Assembly: GCF_034006445.1 (NCBI RefSeq)
Contig: NZ_JAVESS010000007.1
Location: 1 to 64,000, forward strand
Reading direction: 5' to 3'
DNA: 64,000 nucleotides
DNA from: Desulfovibrio sp.
GTDB taxonomy: Bacteria > Desulfobacterota > Desulfovibrionia > Desulfovibrionales > Desulfovibrionaceae
The notes under the pieces: generated by a model
Seen by the model: only the letters and a program-made list of their open reading frames with translations
The model's database searches: none
What the model was told of the DNA's origin: nothing
Made by a program: the position numbers and the translations under genes
Shown: positions 1 to 7,705 of the stretch, piece by piece
Position numbering within the stretch: the stretch's first letter is position 1
Layout: the number at the start of each line of letters is the position of its first letter

Positions 1-10
1 GCCCCGCCTT

Positions 11-330
11 GCCGCCCGCCGGAGGCGGCCCAAACAACAGAAAAGAAAAGCTCCCGTGCCCGCAGGGCACAAAAGCCACCTCTCAAAGGACAAGCCCTGC
101 TTCATTTTCTTCAGAGCGCCAGTCCGCTGACCTACACATCGCCGCCCGCCGGAGGCGGCCCAAACAACAGAAAAGAAAAGCTCCCGTGCCCGCAGGGCAC
201 AAAAGCCACCTCTCAAAGGACAAGCCCTGCTTCATTTTCTTCAGAGCGCCAGTCCGCTGACCTACACATCGCCGCCCGCCGGAGGCGGCCCAAACAACAG
301 AAAAGAAAAGCTCCCGTGCCCACAGGGCAC
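11..330. repeat. 130-bp tandem repeat, about 2.5 copies
   Basis: Units start at 11, 141 and 271, giving a period of 130 bp. The first two copies are essentially identical and the third breaks off near 330, just after a one-base variant of the small palindrome GTGCCCGCAGGGCAC. Each unit also begins with a GC-rich inverted repeat (CCGCC...GGCGG). Small ORFs run through the repeat in several frames but have no ribosome site and are not credible genes. The array starts cleanly at 11. Confidence 0.9.
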
Positions 331-632
331 ATGCCGTCACCTGGGCTATTGGTCAGCCGTAGTGTGCCCAATGTGTAACCGGGCAAAACAACCTTCACCA
401 TCATGGACGTAGTAACGCTGCGCGGCTATTGCTGCGGGAGCTTCCTCGCTTCGCTCGGTGATCTTCCTCCGCGCCGCGCAATGCAGCGCACGCTTTCACC
501 TTGAATATAAGTTCGGTAAAGGCGTGTCATTGATTATTGGCTCCCGCATCCATCCAGCATGACGGGACTTTTTTTTTGACGGGTTTCGGCGTATTCTGTC
601 TCTAACACAGATTAGTGATTGGAGTGATTTGA
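331..632. other. intergenic, no gene seen
   Basis: The stretch after the tandem array holds no convincing gene. The last 90 bases are the leader of the thioesterase gene. A TTGACG box near 576 could be a -35 element, but no good -10 hexamer lies at normal spacing. Confidence 0.5.
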
Positions 633-1073
633 ATGTCCATTTTCAGGCAAAAAATACATATATCAGCGCAGGATATCGACCGGCAGGGCCGGGTCAACAA
701 TGTTTGCTATGTGCAATGGATGCAGGACCTTGCCACAGCACACACCGCCGACAAGGGCTGGGACATGGCCCGCTATGAAGAGCTGGCGCAGGGCTGGGTA
801 GTGCGTCGTCACTCTGTTGTCTACAAGCGTCCGGCCTTGCTTGGTGAAGACATTGTGGCTGCCACATGGATATCCTCATTCGCCTCCCGCCAGTGCATAC
901 GGCGTTACCGCTTTGTGCGTGAGTCTGATGATGCCGTGCTGGTTGAGGCCGAAACCCAGTGGGTATACATCGATCTCACCAGTGGGCGGCCTGTCAGAAT
1001 ACCAGATGAGCTCAAGGCCGTGTTTGCATGTATTGCTGACGACAATGGAGACAAAGATTTTTTGCTGGCGTAG
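633..1073 (+). CDS. acyl-CoA thioesterase, 4HBT hotdog family
   Basis: A 146-residue protein with the length and opening motif of a single-domain 4-hydroxybenzoyl-CoA thioesterase (YbgC/FcbC type). These enzymes hydrolyse acyl-CoA or acyl-carrier thioesters in the cytoplasm as dimers or tetramers of hotdog folds. Near residue 14 the motif DIDRQGRVNNVCYVQWMQ matches the family signature D-x-x-G-H-V-N-N-x-x-Y, with Arg where His is usual. The Asp at its start is the position of the catalytic acid in this family. The start is set by GGAGTG about 10 bases upstream of ATG. It stands alone, so neighbours do not suggest a substrate. Family call is firm; substrate unknown. Confidence 0.8.
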   Translation: MSIFRQKIHISAQDIDRQGRVNNVCYVQWMQDLATAHTADKGWDMARYEELAQGWVVRRHSVVYKRPALLGEDIVAATWISSFASRQCIRRYRFVRESDDAVLVEAETQWVYIDLTSGRPVRIPDELKAVFACIADDNGDKDFLLA

Positions 1074-1560
1074 CGCGAATTGCCCATGCAGCGCGTACAC
1101 CCGCCAGAGCATGGCACCTAAAAATGTTTTGTTGACGAGCAACCTTTTAGTAAAAGGGGCTGATCAACCACGTCCCACCTCCTAAATGACTTAGTGAATT
1201 TTATCTTAGGCAAAGAGTTTTCTGATCCCAAGCTGGGGGAACAGCGACAGTCCTTCCAGCGTCACGCCATCGGTAAACATCTCAGTTCTATCTTAACAAC
1301 ATCCTTGATTTAAAATTTATTTGTATTGCCGTGTGGACGAACGGCAATGCTTGTTCCTTTGTTTCAGCGCAAAGGATTTTACGTGCAGGGCAAAGGGCAT
1401 GTAAAAAAATATTGAGTAACAGTAGGGTGTTGAAAAATTAAATGCTCGGTGCTCACAAAAGTGTCGTCCATACTACATTGGCCAGTGGTGAACTCTGTCA
1501 CAACCAAAATTATCCTCAATGGGAGGAAAATTCGTACTTCACGTGAACAGAGGAGTGGTT
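1074..1560. other. intergenic with possible gene remnant
   Basis: No intact gene is seen. On the minus strand, 1207-1283 reads as a short peptide ending LSLFPQLGIRKLFA before a stop, which looks like the C-terminal tail of a decayed gene that I cannot identify. The region 1300-1450 is AT-rich and should hold the promoter of the sulfotransferase gene. Confidence 0.35.
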
Positions 1561-2958
1561 ATGAGAACGAGGTTCAAACGCCTTACGCTTCTGGTTGTTG
1601 CCTTCGCTGTTTCTTTTGCCGTCAATGCGGTTGCCTACGAGCTTCATAACGGGCCCACGGGCGTATTGTATTACGAGAAAGACAAGTGTTTTAACGGGTA
1701 TACACTATTCACTCCCACTGAAAAAAACAAAGTCACCTATCTTATGGATATGGAGGGCAATATTGTTCACACATGGGAAGTCAAAGGCGCTGAGGGTTCC
1801 AGTTTTCACTCCCGTCTGCTGCCCAACGGCAATCTGCTCCTGTTGCGCAACGTAAAGGATGAAGATGCCAACGCACAGATCGGTGGCTGGGCGGGCATTC
1901 TTGATGAAGTGGATTGGGACGGCAATGTGGTCTGGTCGTACCGCATGGCCGACAAGGATCATATCTCGCACCATACCTTTGACCGCATGCCCAACGGCAA
2001 CACCCTGATTCTGGGTTGGGAGCGGATCTCTAACGACAAAATGGCCGCCAAGGGGCGTGACCCCAAAACCATCCCCTCTGAGCCCGTAATGATCAAGGGC
2101 AAGCCGCACACCGACTTCTGGGTGGACTTTGTGCGCGAAGTGGACAAAAACGGCAAAACCGTGTGGGAATGGCATCTTATGGATCATGTGGGCAAGGGAC
2201 AGGACCAGCTCGACCCCAACTACGTCGTCCCCAAAAAAGTTGGAGTAGGGTACGACAACTATGACTGGTCGCACTTTAACACGGTGGAATTTGTGCCTGG
2301 TAAAGACGGAAACGATAAAGTTCTCGTGAATTCGCGCAATTTTTCCGAAGCCCTGCTTATCGACAAAAAGACTGGCAAAATTGAATGGCGCTGGGGCAAC
2401 CCCTCGTCCCACGGCAAAGGCCAGGGTCCTACATGGTATGACGATCAGTCCCAGATCATTTTTGGCTCACATAATGCCGCTATGATTGGGGAAAACATGA
2501 TGTCCATATTCGATAACGGTTCTGAGCGCGCCGAGCCCAACCGCTCCCGCGTGCTGGAAGTGGACATGACCACCGGCAAGATTGTTTGGGAATACGCGGC
2601 CAATGACGGCAACAGTTTCTTCAGTTACCGCCAGGGCGCAGCGCAAAAGCTGCCCAACGGCAACTATCTTGTTACCTCTACTCAGCACGGCCATCTTTTT
2701 GAAGTCACCCGCGACAAAAAGGTTGTGTGGGAATTCATCAGCCCCATCATGGAAGGCAAAAACACCCCGATCATGCTGGATGCCGAACACGTGCTGCGCA
2801 CCCCCAAAGGCGTTCCTGTAACGCACATGTACCAGAACATGATCCATCGTGCGTACCGTTACGGCCCCGACTACCCCGGCCTCAAGGGCAAGGATCTTTC
2901 GCCCAAGGGCTATATCGTCACGGGCGGGCAAAAGTGGTTTGAAATGAATAAAAAGTAG
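1561..2958 (+). CDS. arylsulfate sulfotransferase (ASST), exported
   Basis: A 465-residue ASST-family protein (PF05935). These periplasmic enzymes move the sulfuryl group from a phenolic sulfate ester to another phenol, through a sulfo-histidine intermediate and without PAPS. A typical signal peptide (MRTRFKRLTLLVVAFAVSF, then ...NAVAYE) starts the protein, so it acts outside the inner membrane. The beta-propeller repeats show as recurring 'LPNGN' turns (LLPNGNLLLL, MPNGNTLILGW, KLPNGNYLV). The conserved His-containing blocks ISHHTFDRMPNG, HFNTVEF, FGSHNAAM and TSTQHGHLFEV are in family order. Start 1561 is preferred over an in-frame ATG at 1519 because GAGGAGTGGTT precedes it and the signal peptide begins there. 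A strong terminator follows. It has no operon partner such as DsbL/DsbI. Confidence 0.9.
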   Translation: MRTRFKRLTLLVVAFAVSFAVNAVAYELHNGPTGVLYYEKDKCFNGYTLFTPTEKNKVTYLMDMEGNIVHTWEVKGAEGSSFHSRLLPNGNLLLLRNVKDEDANAQIGGWAGILDEVDWDGNVVWSYRMADKDHISHHTFDRMPNGNTLILGWERISNDKMAAKGRDPKTIPSEPVMIKGKPHTDFWVDFVREVDKNGKTVWEWHLMDHVGKGQDQLDPNYVVPKKVGVGYDNYDWSHFNTVEFVPGKDGNDKVLVNSRNFSEALLIDKKTGKIEWRWGNPSSHGKGQGPTWYDDQSQIIFGSHNAAMIGENMMSIFDNGSERAEPNRSRVLEVDMTTGKIVWEYAANDGNSFFSYRQGAAQKLPNGNYLVTSTQHGHLFEVTRDKKVVWEFISPIMEGKNTPIMLDAEHVLRTPKGVPVTHMYQNMIHRAYRYGPDYPGLKGKDLSPKGYIVTGGQKWFEMNKK

Positions 2959-2995
2959 GCGTGTCAGCAAAGGCGCACCGCACAGTATTGTAACC

Positions 2996-3027
2996 GGCGC
3001 GGATGTGAAAGCATCCGCGCCGTTTTT
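2996..3027 (+). terminator. rho-independent terminator after ASST gene
   Basis: A perfect 10-bp stem, GGCGCGGATG pairing with CATCCGCGCC around a 6-nt loop, is followed by GTTTTTG. It lies 37 bases past the sulfotransferase stop. Confidence 0.85.
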
Positions 3028-3140
3028 GCGACATATGAGGTTTGTTTGGTCACTATTGGAGTGGTTTTGCTTGCCTTTGTACTATTAAACAACGAGGATA
3101 AGTGCTCAACGCAATTTTTTTACTTTTGAAAGGTGCAGCA

Positions 3141-4337
3141 ATGGACACTGCCTACGCGCAAAGAATTTCAATGTTAAAAGCGTCAGAAATACGCGAGCTT
3201 TTAAAGATTACCGAACAGCCTGATGTTATATCCTTTGCCGGAGGCTTGCCCGCGCCCGAACTTTTTCCCACTGAAGCCATCAGCAATATATGCGTTTCAG
3301 TGCTGGCGCACGACGGGCAAAGAGCCTTGCAGTATGCCACTACCGAAGGATACCTTCCTTTGCGCCAATGGATAGCGGGCAGAATGAACGCCACATTGGG
3401 CACTGCTTTTAGTGAGGACAATATCCTGATAACCAATGGTTCGCAGCAGGGACTGGATCTCAGCGGCAAGGTTTTTATTGATGAAGGCGACGTTATTCTG
3501 TGCGAAAGCCCCACCTATCTTGCGGCTATTACCGCTTTCAGGGCTTATGGCTGCCGTTTTGTGGAAGTGCCCACCGATGAGGACGGCATGTGCACGGATG
3601 ATCTTGCCAAACTTCTTGAAACGACCACGCGGGTCAAGGCGATTTATGTGATCCCCAACTTTCAGAATCCCACAGGGCGAACCATGAGTTTGGAGCGCCG
3701 CAAGCGCCTTGCAGAACTGGCCGCCCAGCACAGGGTTATGGTTCTGGAGGATAACCCCTATGGCGAACTGCGCTTTGAGGGCGAATTTCTTCCGTCAGTG
3801 CAGTCGTTTGACAGAGATGGCCGGGTCATTTCCTTTGGGTCGTTCTCAAAAATACTCTGTCCGGGTTTTAGGATTGGCTGGGTAGCTGGCAGCAAAAATA
3901 TCGTGCAAAAATACGTTCTTGTTAAGCAAGGCGTTGATCTGCAAAGCAATACTTTTGTCCAGGCCGTCATCGCCGCCTATCTTGAAAAACATGATATTGA
4001 TGCTCACATCAAGAAGATCCTTGGCGTGTATAAAAACAGGCGGGATGTTCTGCTTTCTGCCCTGGGGCGTCATTTTCCGCAGGGTGTTCGCTTCACGCGG
4101 CCGGAAGGGGGGCTTTTTGCCTGGGTGACCTTGCCAAAATCAATGGATTCTCGAAGTATTCTTGATGCCTGTATAAAGCGCAAAGTCGCCTTTGTGCCGG
4201 GCGGGCCATTTTTCCCAAACGGCGGACAGGAAAATACCCTGCGCCTGAACTTTTCCAATATGGAAGAAGCCCGTATTGAAGAAGGCATTTCCATCATTGC
4301 TGATGTGCTCAACGATTATGTGGACAGCGCGCAGTAA
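3141..4337 (+). CDS. PLP-dependent aminotransferase, class I/II
   Basis: A 398-residue fold-type I aminotransferase of the 2-aminoadipate/LysN or free-standing MocR-domain type. It exchanges an amino group between an amino acid and a 2-oxo acid using pyridoxal phosphate. Visible family marks are NPTGRTMS, EDNPYGELRF, the PLP lysine block SFGSFSKILCPGFRIGW, and the C-terminal arginine block NTLRLNFSN that binds the substrate carboxylate. ATG at 3141 is chosen because AAAGGTG lies 6-12 bases upstream. An in-frame GTG at 3102 would add 13 hydrophobic residues without a ribosome site. The tautomerase gene starts 63 bases downstream and is probably cotranscribed. The substrate cannot be told from sequence. 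Confidence 0.9.
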   Translation: MDTAYAQRISMLKASEIRELLKITEQPDVISFAGGLPAPELFPTEAISNICVSVLAHDGQRALQYATTEGYLPLRQWIAGRMNATLGTAFSEDNILITNGSQQGLDLSGKVFIDEGDVILCESPTYLAAITAFRAYGCRFVEVPTDEDGMCTDDLAKLLETTTRVKAIYVIPNFQNPTGRTMSLERRKRLAELAAQHRVMVLEDNPYGELRFEGEFLPSVQSFDRDGRVISFGSFSKILCPGFRIGWVAGSKNIVQKYVLVKQGVDLQSNTFVQAVIAAYLEKHDIDAHIKKILGVYKNRRDVLLSALGRHFPQGVRFTRPEGGLFAWVTLPKSMDSRSILDACIKRKVAFVPGGPFFPNGGQENTLRLNFSNMEEARIEEGISIIADVLNDYVDSAQ

Positions 4338-4400
4338 AAGCGCGCTTTCCGGCAGGGTGCCGGGCCACGGAGCAGGCGCACAAAAAAACTGGAGGGCCAT

Positions 4401-4607
4401 ATGCCATTCGTGAATATCAAGGTGACAGGCGGTAAAGAAGCTCCCACTGCGGAGCAGAAGGCGGAACTTATCAAGGGCGCAACAGACCTGCTGGTGCGTG
4501 TGCTGAATAAAAATCCTGCCACCACCGTGGTCATTATTGAAGAAGTAGATATGGACAACTGGGGCGTTGGCGGGCAGAGCATCACCGAACGCAGAAAAAT
4601 GGGCTAG
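4401..4607 (+). CDS. 4-oxalocrotonate tautomerase family protein
   Basis: A 68-residue protein starting MPFVNIKVTGG. After removal of Met the N-terminal proline is the catalytic base of this family, which interconverts enol and keto forms of 2-oxo acids. Length and the EEVDMDNWGVGG region fit the 4-OT/DmpI-like hexamers, with the Trp region in place of the usual aromatic pocket. GGAGG lies 7-11 bases before ATG. It follows the aminotransferase on the same strand, so it may act on a 2-oxo acid or enamine from that reaction, which is inference. A weak GC hairpin without a U-run follows at 4612-4639. Confidence 0.85.
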   Translation: MPFVNIKVTGGKEAPTAEQKAELIKGATDLLVRVLNKNPATTVVIIEEVDMDNWGVGGQSITERRKMG

Positions 4608-4626
4608 CTATAAAGGGGGCAGTATA

Positions 4627-4931
4627 GGCAAGCCCCTTTGTGTCTCCGGCAAGGATGGAGGGCAGCGTCAGGATTTTCGCCGTACGGCCCGCAGGAAGCG
4701 CGACAAGGCCGAGCTGCCCAAAGACTTCCGCCCTCTGCATGGCCTGCGTCATTGCTATGCAAGGATGCTCATCAGCAGCTGCCAGGTTGACCTTTACAGT
4801 CTTTAAAAGCTGCTCGAACACAGAAGCCCGGCCATGACACAAAATATAGCCATTTGCGGGATGAGGCTCTGTGCAAGGCAGCCAGTGTCATTGATACCCG
4901 CAGGGATATCAGCATGCGGGAAAAAGGCTGA
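4627..4931 (+). pseudogene. phage integrase (tyrosine recombinase) C-terminal remnant
   Basis: Reading frame 1 gives KDFRPLHGLRHCYARML, which is the HxxR box of phage-type tyrosine recombinases, then a TAA stop at 4804-4806 in the middle of the conserved 'LYSL-KLLEHRSPAMTQ' segment. Directly after MTQ the frame slips by one base, and the next frame continues with KYSHLRDEALCKAASVIDT to a TGA at 4929. The N-terminal and core-binding parts are missing. At least three lesions (5' truncation, stop, frameshift) make this a dead gene. It lies beside a toxin-antitoxin pair and other phage debris, 2.4 kb from a tRNA gene. Confidence 0.85.
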
Positions 4932-4942
4932 AAATTTACCCC

Positions 4943-4970
4943 TTGACGACTTACCAAAAAATAGTAAATA
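4943..4970 (+). promoter_or_regulatory. candidate promoter/operator of the toxin-antitoxin pair
   Basis: TTGACG at 4943-4948 and TAAATA at 4965-4970 are spaced 16 bases apart. TTAC...GTAA half-sites at 4951-4954 and 4964-4967 overlap the spacer, where an autorepressing antitoxin could bind. The operator role is inference. Confidence 0.4.
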
Positions 4971-4989
4971 CAGTATCAAAGGGCAGGAC

Positions 4990-5268
4990 ATGAATTGGAC
5001 TGTGACCATTCTGAAGCGTGCGCGGAAGCAGATTCAGGATATGCCGCGCCCCGTATACGAGGCCTTGTTTCTTTTGGTCGCCGACATACAACAATCCGGC
5101 CCGGTACAGGGCCAGTGGCCTAATTATAGCAAACTTTCTGACAGTCGCCACCATTGCCATATTAAAAAGGGCAAGCCCTGTTATGTGGCCGTATGGCAGG
5201 TGACGGATAAAAAGATCAAACTGATCGAGGTGCTTTATGCTGGAACGCACGAAAAAGCCCCCTATTGA
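4990..5268 (+). CDS. RelE/HigB-type toxin of a type II TA module
   Basis: A 92-residue basic protein of the RelE/ParE superfamily (annotated elsewhere as 'cytotoxic translational repressor'). The order is MNWTVTILKRARKQIQDM, an alpha-helical pair, then beta strands carrying HHCHIKKGKPCYVAVWQV and KIKLIEVLYAGTHEKAPY, where RelE-type ribonucleases place catalytic Arg/Lys/Tyr residues. Toxins of this kind cleave mRNA on the ribosome. GGGCAGG precedes the ATG. The gene overlaps the antitoxin by 32 bases, so they are translationally linked. Toxin-first order is as in HigBA. It looks intact although it sits among phage debris. Confidence 0.8.
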   Translation: MNWTVTILKRARKQIQDMPRPVYEALFLLVADIQQSGPVQGQWPNYSKLSDSRHHCHIKKGKPCYVAVWQVTDKKIKLIEVLYAGTHEKAPY

Positions 5269-5593
5269 AACGGTGCCCCTTTCCTTCGCGGTTCCCCCGG
5301 CGCTGGTTGCAGAAGTGCGCGCCTTCATGCGCCTGAAGGGCATTGCCGAAGAAAAGGAAGCATATTCCATTGAGGAAGTGTTCCCCTTCAGCAATGAGGA
5401 AAAGCCCACCGTTTATCTGCGGGGCGCGCGCTATCGGGAAGACTTGACCCAGGTGCAGCTTGCGGAAGCAACGGGCATCCCCGCCCGCCATATCAGCGAA
5501 ATGGAAAACGGCAAGCGCCCCATTGGCAAGAAGAACGCCCGGCTTCTGGCCGATGCCCTGAACATTGATCCCCGTCGCTTGCTGACGGTATAG
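5237..5593 (+). CDS. XRE-family antitoxin
   Basis: A 118-residue protein. Residues 65-110 form a Cro/C1-type helix-turn-helix (DLTQVQLAEATGIPARHIS, then EMENGKRPIGKKNARLLADAL). The N-terminal 60 residues would hold the toxin-neutralising part. It starts inside the toxin gene, the usual coupling for HigA-type antitoxins, and would repress its own operon through the upstream promoter. A strong terminator follows at 5630. Confidence 0.85.
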   Translation: MLERTKKPPIETVPLSFAVPPALVAEVRAFMRLKGIAEEKEAYSIEEVFPFSNEEKPTVYLRGARYREDLTQVQLAEATGIPARHISEMENGKRPIGKKNARLLADALNIDPRRLLTV

Positions 5594-5629
5594 CATAAAC
5601 ATACATAGTAGACCTTGCAGGTCTTTTGA

Positions 5630-5662
5630 AAGCCTTCTCGATTCGTCGAGAGGGCTTTTTTG
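5630..5662 (+). terminator. terminator of the TA operon
   Basis: A 12-bp stem with one wobble pair, AAGCCTTCTCGA/TCGAGAGGGCTT, closes a TTCG tetraloop and is followed by TTTTTTG. It lies 36 bases after the antitoxin stop. Confidence 0.85.
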
Positions 5663-6413
5663 CGTTCTGCCAGTACGTGACGGGGGCGATATCATCCATC
5701 TATTTTAAAAAGCACTAAAATTTCTAGTTAGTGACAGCTAGGCGCGGAACTTCATTATAGCGTGTGGAGTCGGGCGGCTAAAAAGAAATGGGCAAAATTC
5801 AGGAGAAGATTTCTGCGTAGTCGGCAGGTTAAAGAAATTACGCACGGAATGCCATGCTTGAAGTTATTCCACATTGAGGAATGTTGTGGCTCTCATGTCA
5901 ATCCCCACTTTGACTCGTCATCCCTACCCATGTCGCGCTTTGCTGCGCAGGCCCAAAATCTCATGGTACAGATTAATCAATTTGGATGATGGGCGCATGT
6001 CGAAAGTGGAGATTTTTTCATGAACCAGCGGCAAAAAGTATGTCAATCCCCCGGTTAGCTGTTCCTAGCTGTACAGAGCTGCACACGGGGAAAACCGGGT
6101 GGTGCATTTTGCACAAAAGAATATCGAAGATGGAGGAAGAGGGGAGAGGCTAAAAATAAGTGGAGCAAACTGGGAAGGAAAACCCTGTCAAGTAGGCTTA
6201 GACGCTTCTTAGATACCCTGCGGTGTGTCAAAGCAAATAACCCCCAAAACGCATGTTACGTTCAATGAAAAGAAAGGGTGCTGCCGCAAATAGGTAGAGC
6301 GTAAAAGAATGTCAATGGTGCTTATTGCCGAAATAATCCGGCTTATTCCCCAGGATCTATAAGGATTTCAAAAAGCCGTGATAGCGTTTTTTCAAAACAT
6401 GGAGGTAATTTTT
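5663..6413. other. gene-poor mobile-element debris
   Basis: About 750 bases without a credible gene. The motif ATGTCAATCCCC occurs at 5897 and in a similar form at 6039 (TATGTCAATCCCC), and CATGTCGAAAGTGGAG lies between them. This suggests worn insertion-sequence ends, but no transposase fragment can be read. A small ORF at 5762-5989 lacks a ribosome site. Confidence 0.35.
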
Positions 6414-6938
6414 ATGCAGATTCGTGAAAGTAACTCGGGCACAAAGCCCACCGGGAAGAATGCCTTGCAATTTGGAACCAATCTCCAAACTGCTGGAGAA
6501 GAACAGACCGCTGAGATTACTGGTTTTACGGTTAAGTCGCTCCAACAGCGCAGGTGGCTCGGTAAGCCATCCGCCTTCCTCAAGGTCGGACGTCTGGTGC
6601 GTTGCGCCAATGACGCCACCGGCTTTGCACGTAATTTTGAAAGACTGACCACCTTGTTTTTTGCTAATGTGGAAGATTCTTTCACGAAGATGCTGACCAC
6701 GGGCAAGATGAACTTTACGGACTTTATCAGCTCTTTAATCAACAATCTTGCCCGCCTCGCTATCCGTCAATTCATCCTTGGCCCGCTGGTGAGTGGCCTT
6801 GGCAGCCTGATGGGGGATATGTTCTGTAGCTGGACAACAAGTTCCGCAACCTCGGGCGCGATGGCTGATGCAATTGCGTGGGTAAGCGGTTCGGCTTTGA
6901 GCTTGACGAACCCGGCGACCCTGGCACTTTTTAGGTGA
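6414..6938 (+). pseudogene. chimeric prophage remnant: AlpA-like start fused to tape-measure end
   Basis: A 174-codon open frame that reads as two unrelated pieces. Residues 1-64 contain TVKSLQQRRWLGKPSAFLKV, the winged-helix motif of AlpA/excisionase-type DNA-binding proteins. From about residue 70, FERLTTLFFANVEDSFTKML, then TTGKMNFTDFISSLINNLAR and LAIRQFILGPL, match the conserved C-terminal segment of lambda-type tail tape-measure proteins. The last 30 residues match neither. A good ribosome site (GGAGGTAATTTTT) precedes ATG, so the fusion may be translated. The likely origin is a deletion inside a prophage joining an early gene to a tail gene, which is inference. Confidence 0.65.
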
Positions 6939-7013
6939 GGTTATTGTACAAGAAAGCCAAGGTCGAAGGGAGTGAGCATAATAGCCCGAATTAGCCACCA
7001 GACGGGTTGAAAC

Positions 7014-7050
7014 AAAAATCCCGGCTCAAGTTCATGGGTCGGGATTTTTT
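7014..7050 (+). terminator. terminator after the prophage remnant
   Basis: AAAAATCCCG at 7014-7023 pairs with CGGGATTTTT at 7040-7049, followed by TGCGG. The sequence reads as an intrinsic terminator in either direction. Confidence 0.7.
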
Positions 7051-7330
7051 GCGGCCTTAATCCGTGCTGCGGGGGGGCAAACCTGTCCAGATTCCCTCTG
7101 CCGGGCAAAAAGGAGGGCTGTTACAAATATGCGCCGACCAGGAGGTTAATCGGGCTTTTTTTGCCTGATTGTTTTTATGATACTGTGAATTTATTTAATA
7201 TATTTAATGCACCGCCTCGGTCTGCCAACAGTTCATAAGCCCCATTATGGTCAGGCGTGGCAGAAAGAGGAGCGACCTCGCCGGTAGGAGCAGCTTGTTA
7301 TGCGTGCGGGAATGGTGCGGGGAAAAGTAA
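7051..7330. other. intergenic before tRNA-Arg, no gene seen
   Basis: No gene is seen. AATCGGGC...GCCTGATT at 7145-7170, followed by GTTTTTAT, forms a second weak terminator-like hairpin. Confidence 0.4.
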
Positions 7331-7362
7331 AAGCTCTTACGGTGTTTCCACCGTAAGAGCTT
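7331..7362 (-). terminator. terminator of tRNA-Arg
   Basis: A perfect 13-bp stem, AAGCTCTTACGGT/ACCGTAAGAGCTT with a 6-nt loop, lies 9 bases past the tRNA CCA end on the minus strand. It is followed on that strand by TTACTTTTCC. Confidence 0.8.
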
Positions 7363-7370
7363 GATTTTTC

Positions 7371-7447
7371 TGGCGCGCCCGAGAGGAATCGAACCCCTGA
7401 CCAAGAGCTTAGAAGGCTCCTGCTCTGTCCAACTGAGCTACGGGCGC
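7371..7447 (-). tRNA. tRNA-Arg (anticodon TCT)
   Basis: The minus strand reads GCGCCCGTAGCTCAGTTGGA at its 5' end (7447). The anticodon stem-loop is GGAGC-CTTCTAA-GCTCT with anticodon TCT (reads AGA). The T arm contains GGTTCGATTCC and the acceptor closes as CGGGCGC with discriminator G and an encoded CCA (7373-7371). All four arms pair. Phage debris lies on its 3' side, where integrative elements insert into tRNA genes. I found no duplicated tRNA 3' end to prove an attachment site. Confidence 0.97.
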
Positions 7448-7705
7448 GTGATCCGTATGCCATTGGCATCCGGCTTTGTGGCGCACCACTATAGGGAGAG
7501 CGCCTCTGCTCGTCAATATCTTACTCTGACGACAGGCATGTCCGATCTTACGCTGACGAAAGGCATATTCCGGCAGCGGGTTGGCTGCAAGTCGCGACGC
7601 TTCTGGGCCCTTCCAGGCCCTTTTAGGGCGTGACTCGCGGTTTGGGCTCTCCCGACCGTACAGATCTGTTTCGTTTTTCTGCCAGCCATGCGCTGTCAGG
7701 CTCTG

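Noticed and set aside
1207-1283. Minus-strand peptide ending LSLFPQLGIRKLFA
   Set aside because: It looks like a gene tail, but it is too short and has no upstream continuation to name or call as a pseudogene.
5890-6060. Insertion-sequence ends of IS21 type
   Set aside because: Similar short motifs recur, but no paired inverted ends or transposase remnant could be established.
4500-7400. Exact att duplication from the tRNA-Arg 3' end
   Set aside because: I looked for a second copy of the tRNA 3' sequence near the phage debris and found none, so no attachment-site pair is claimed.
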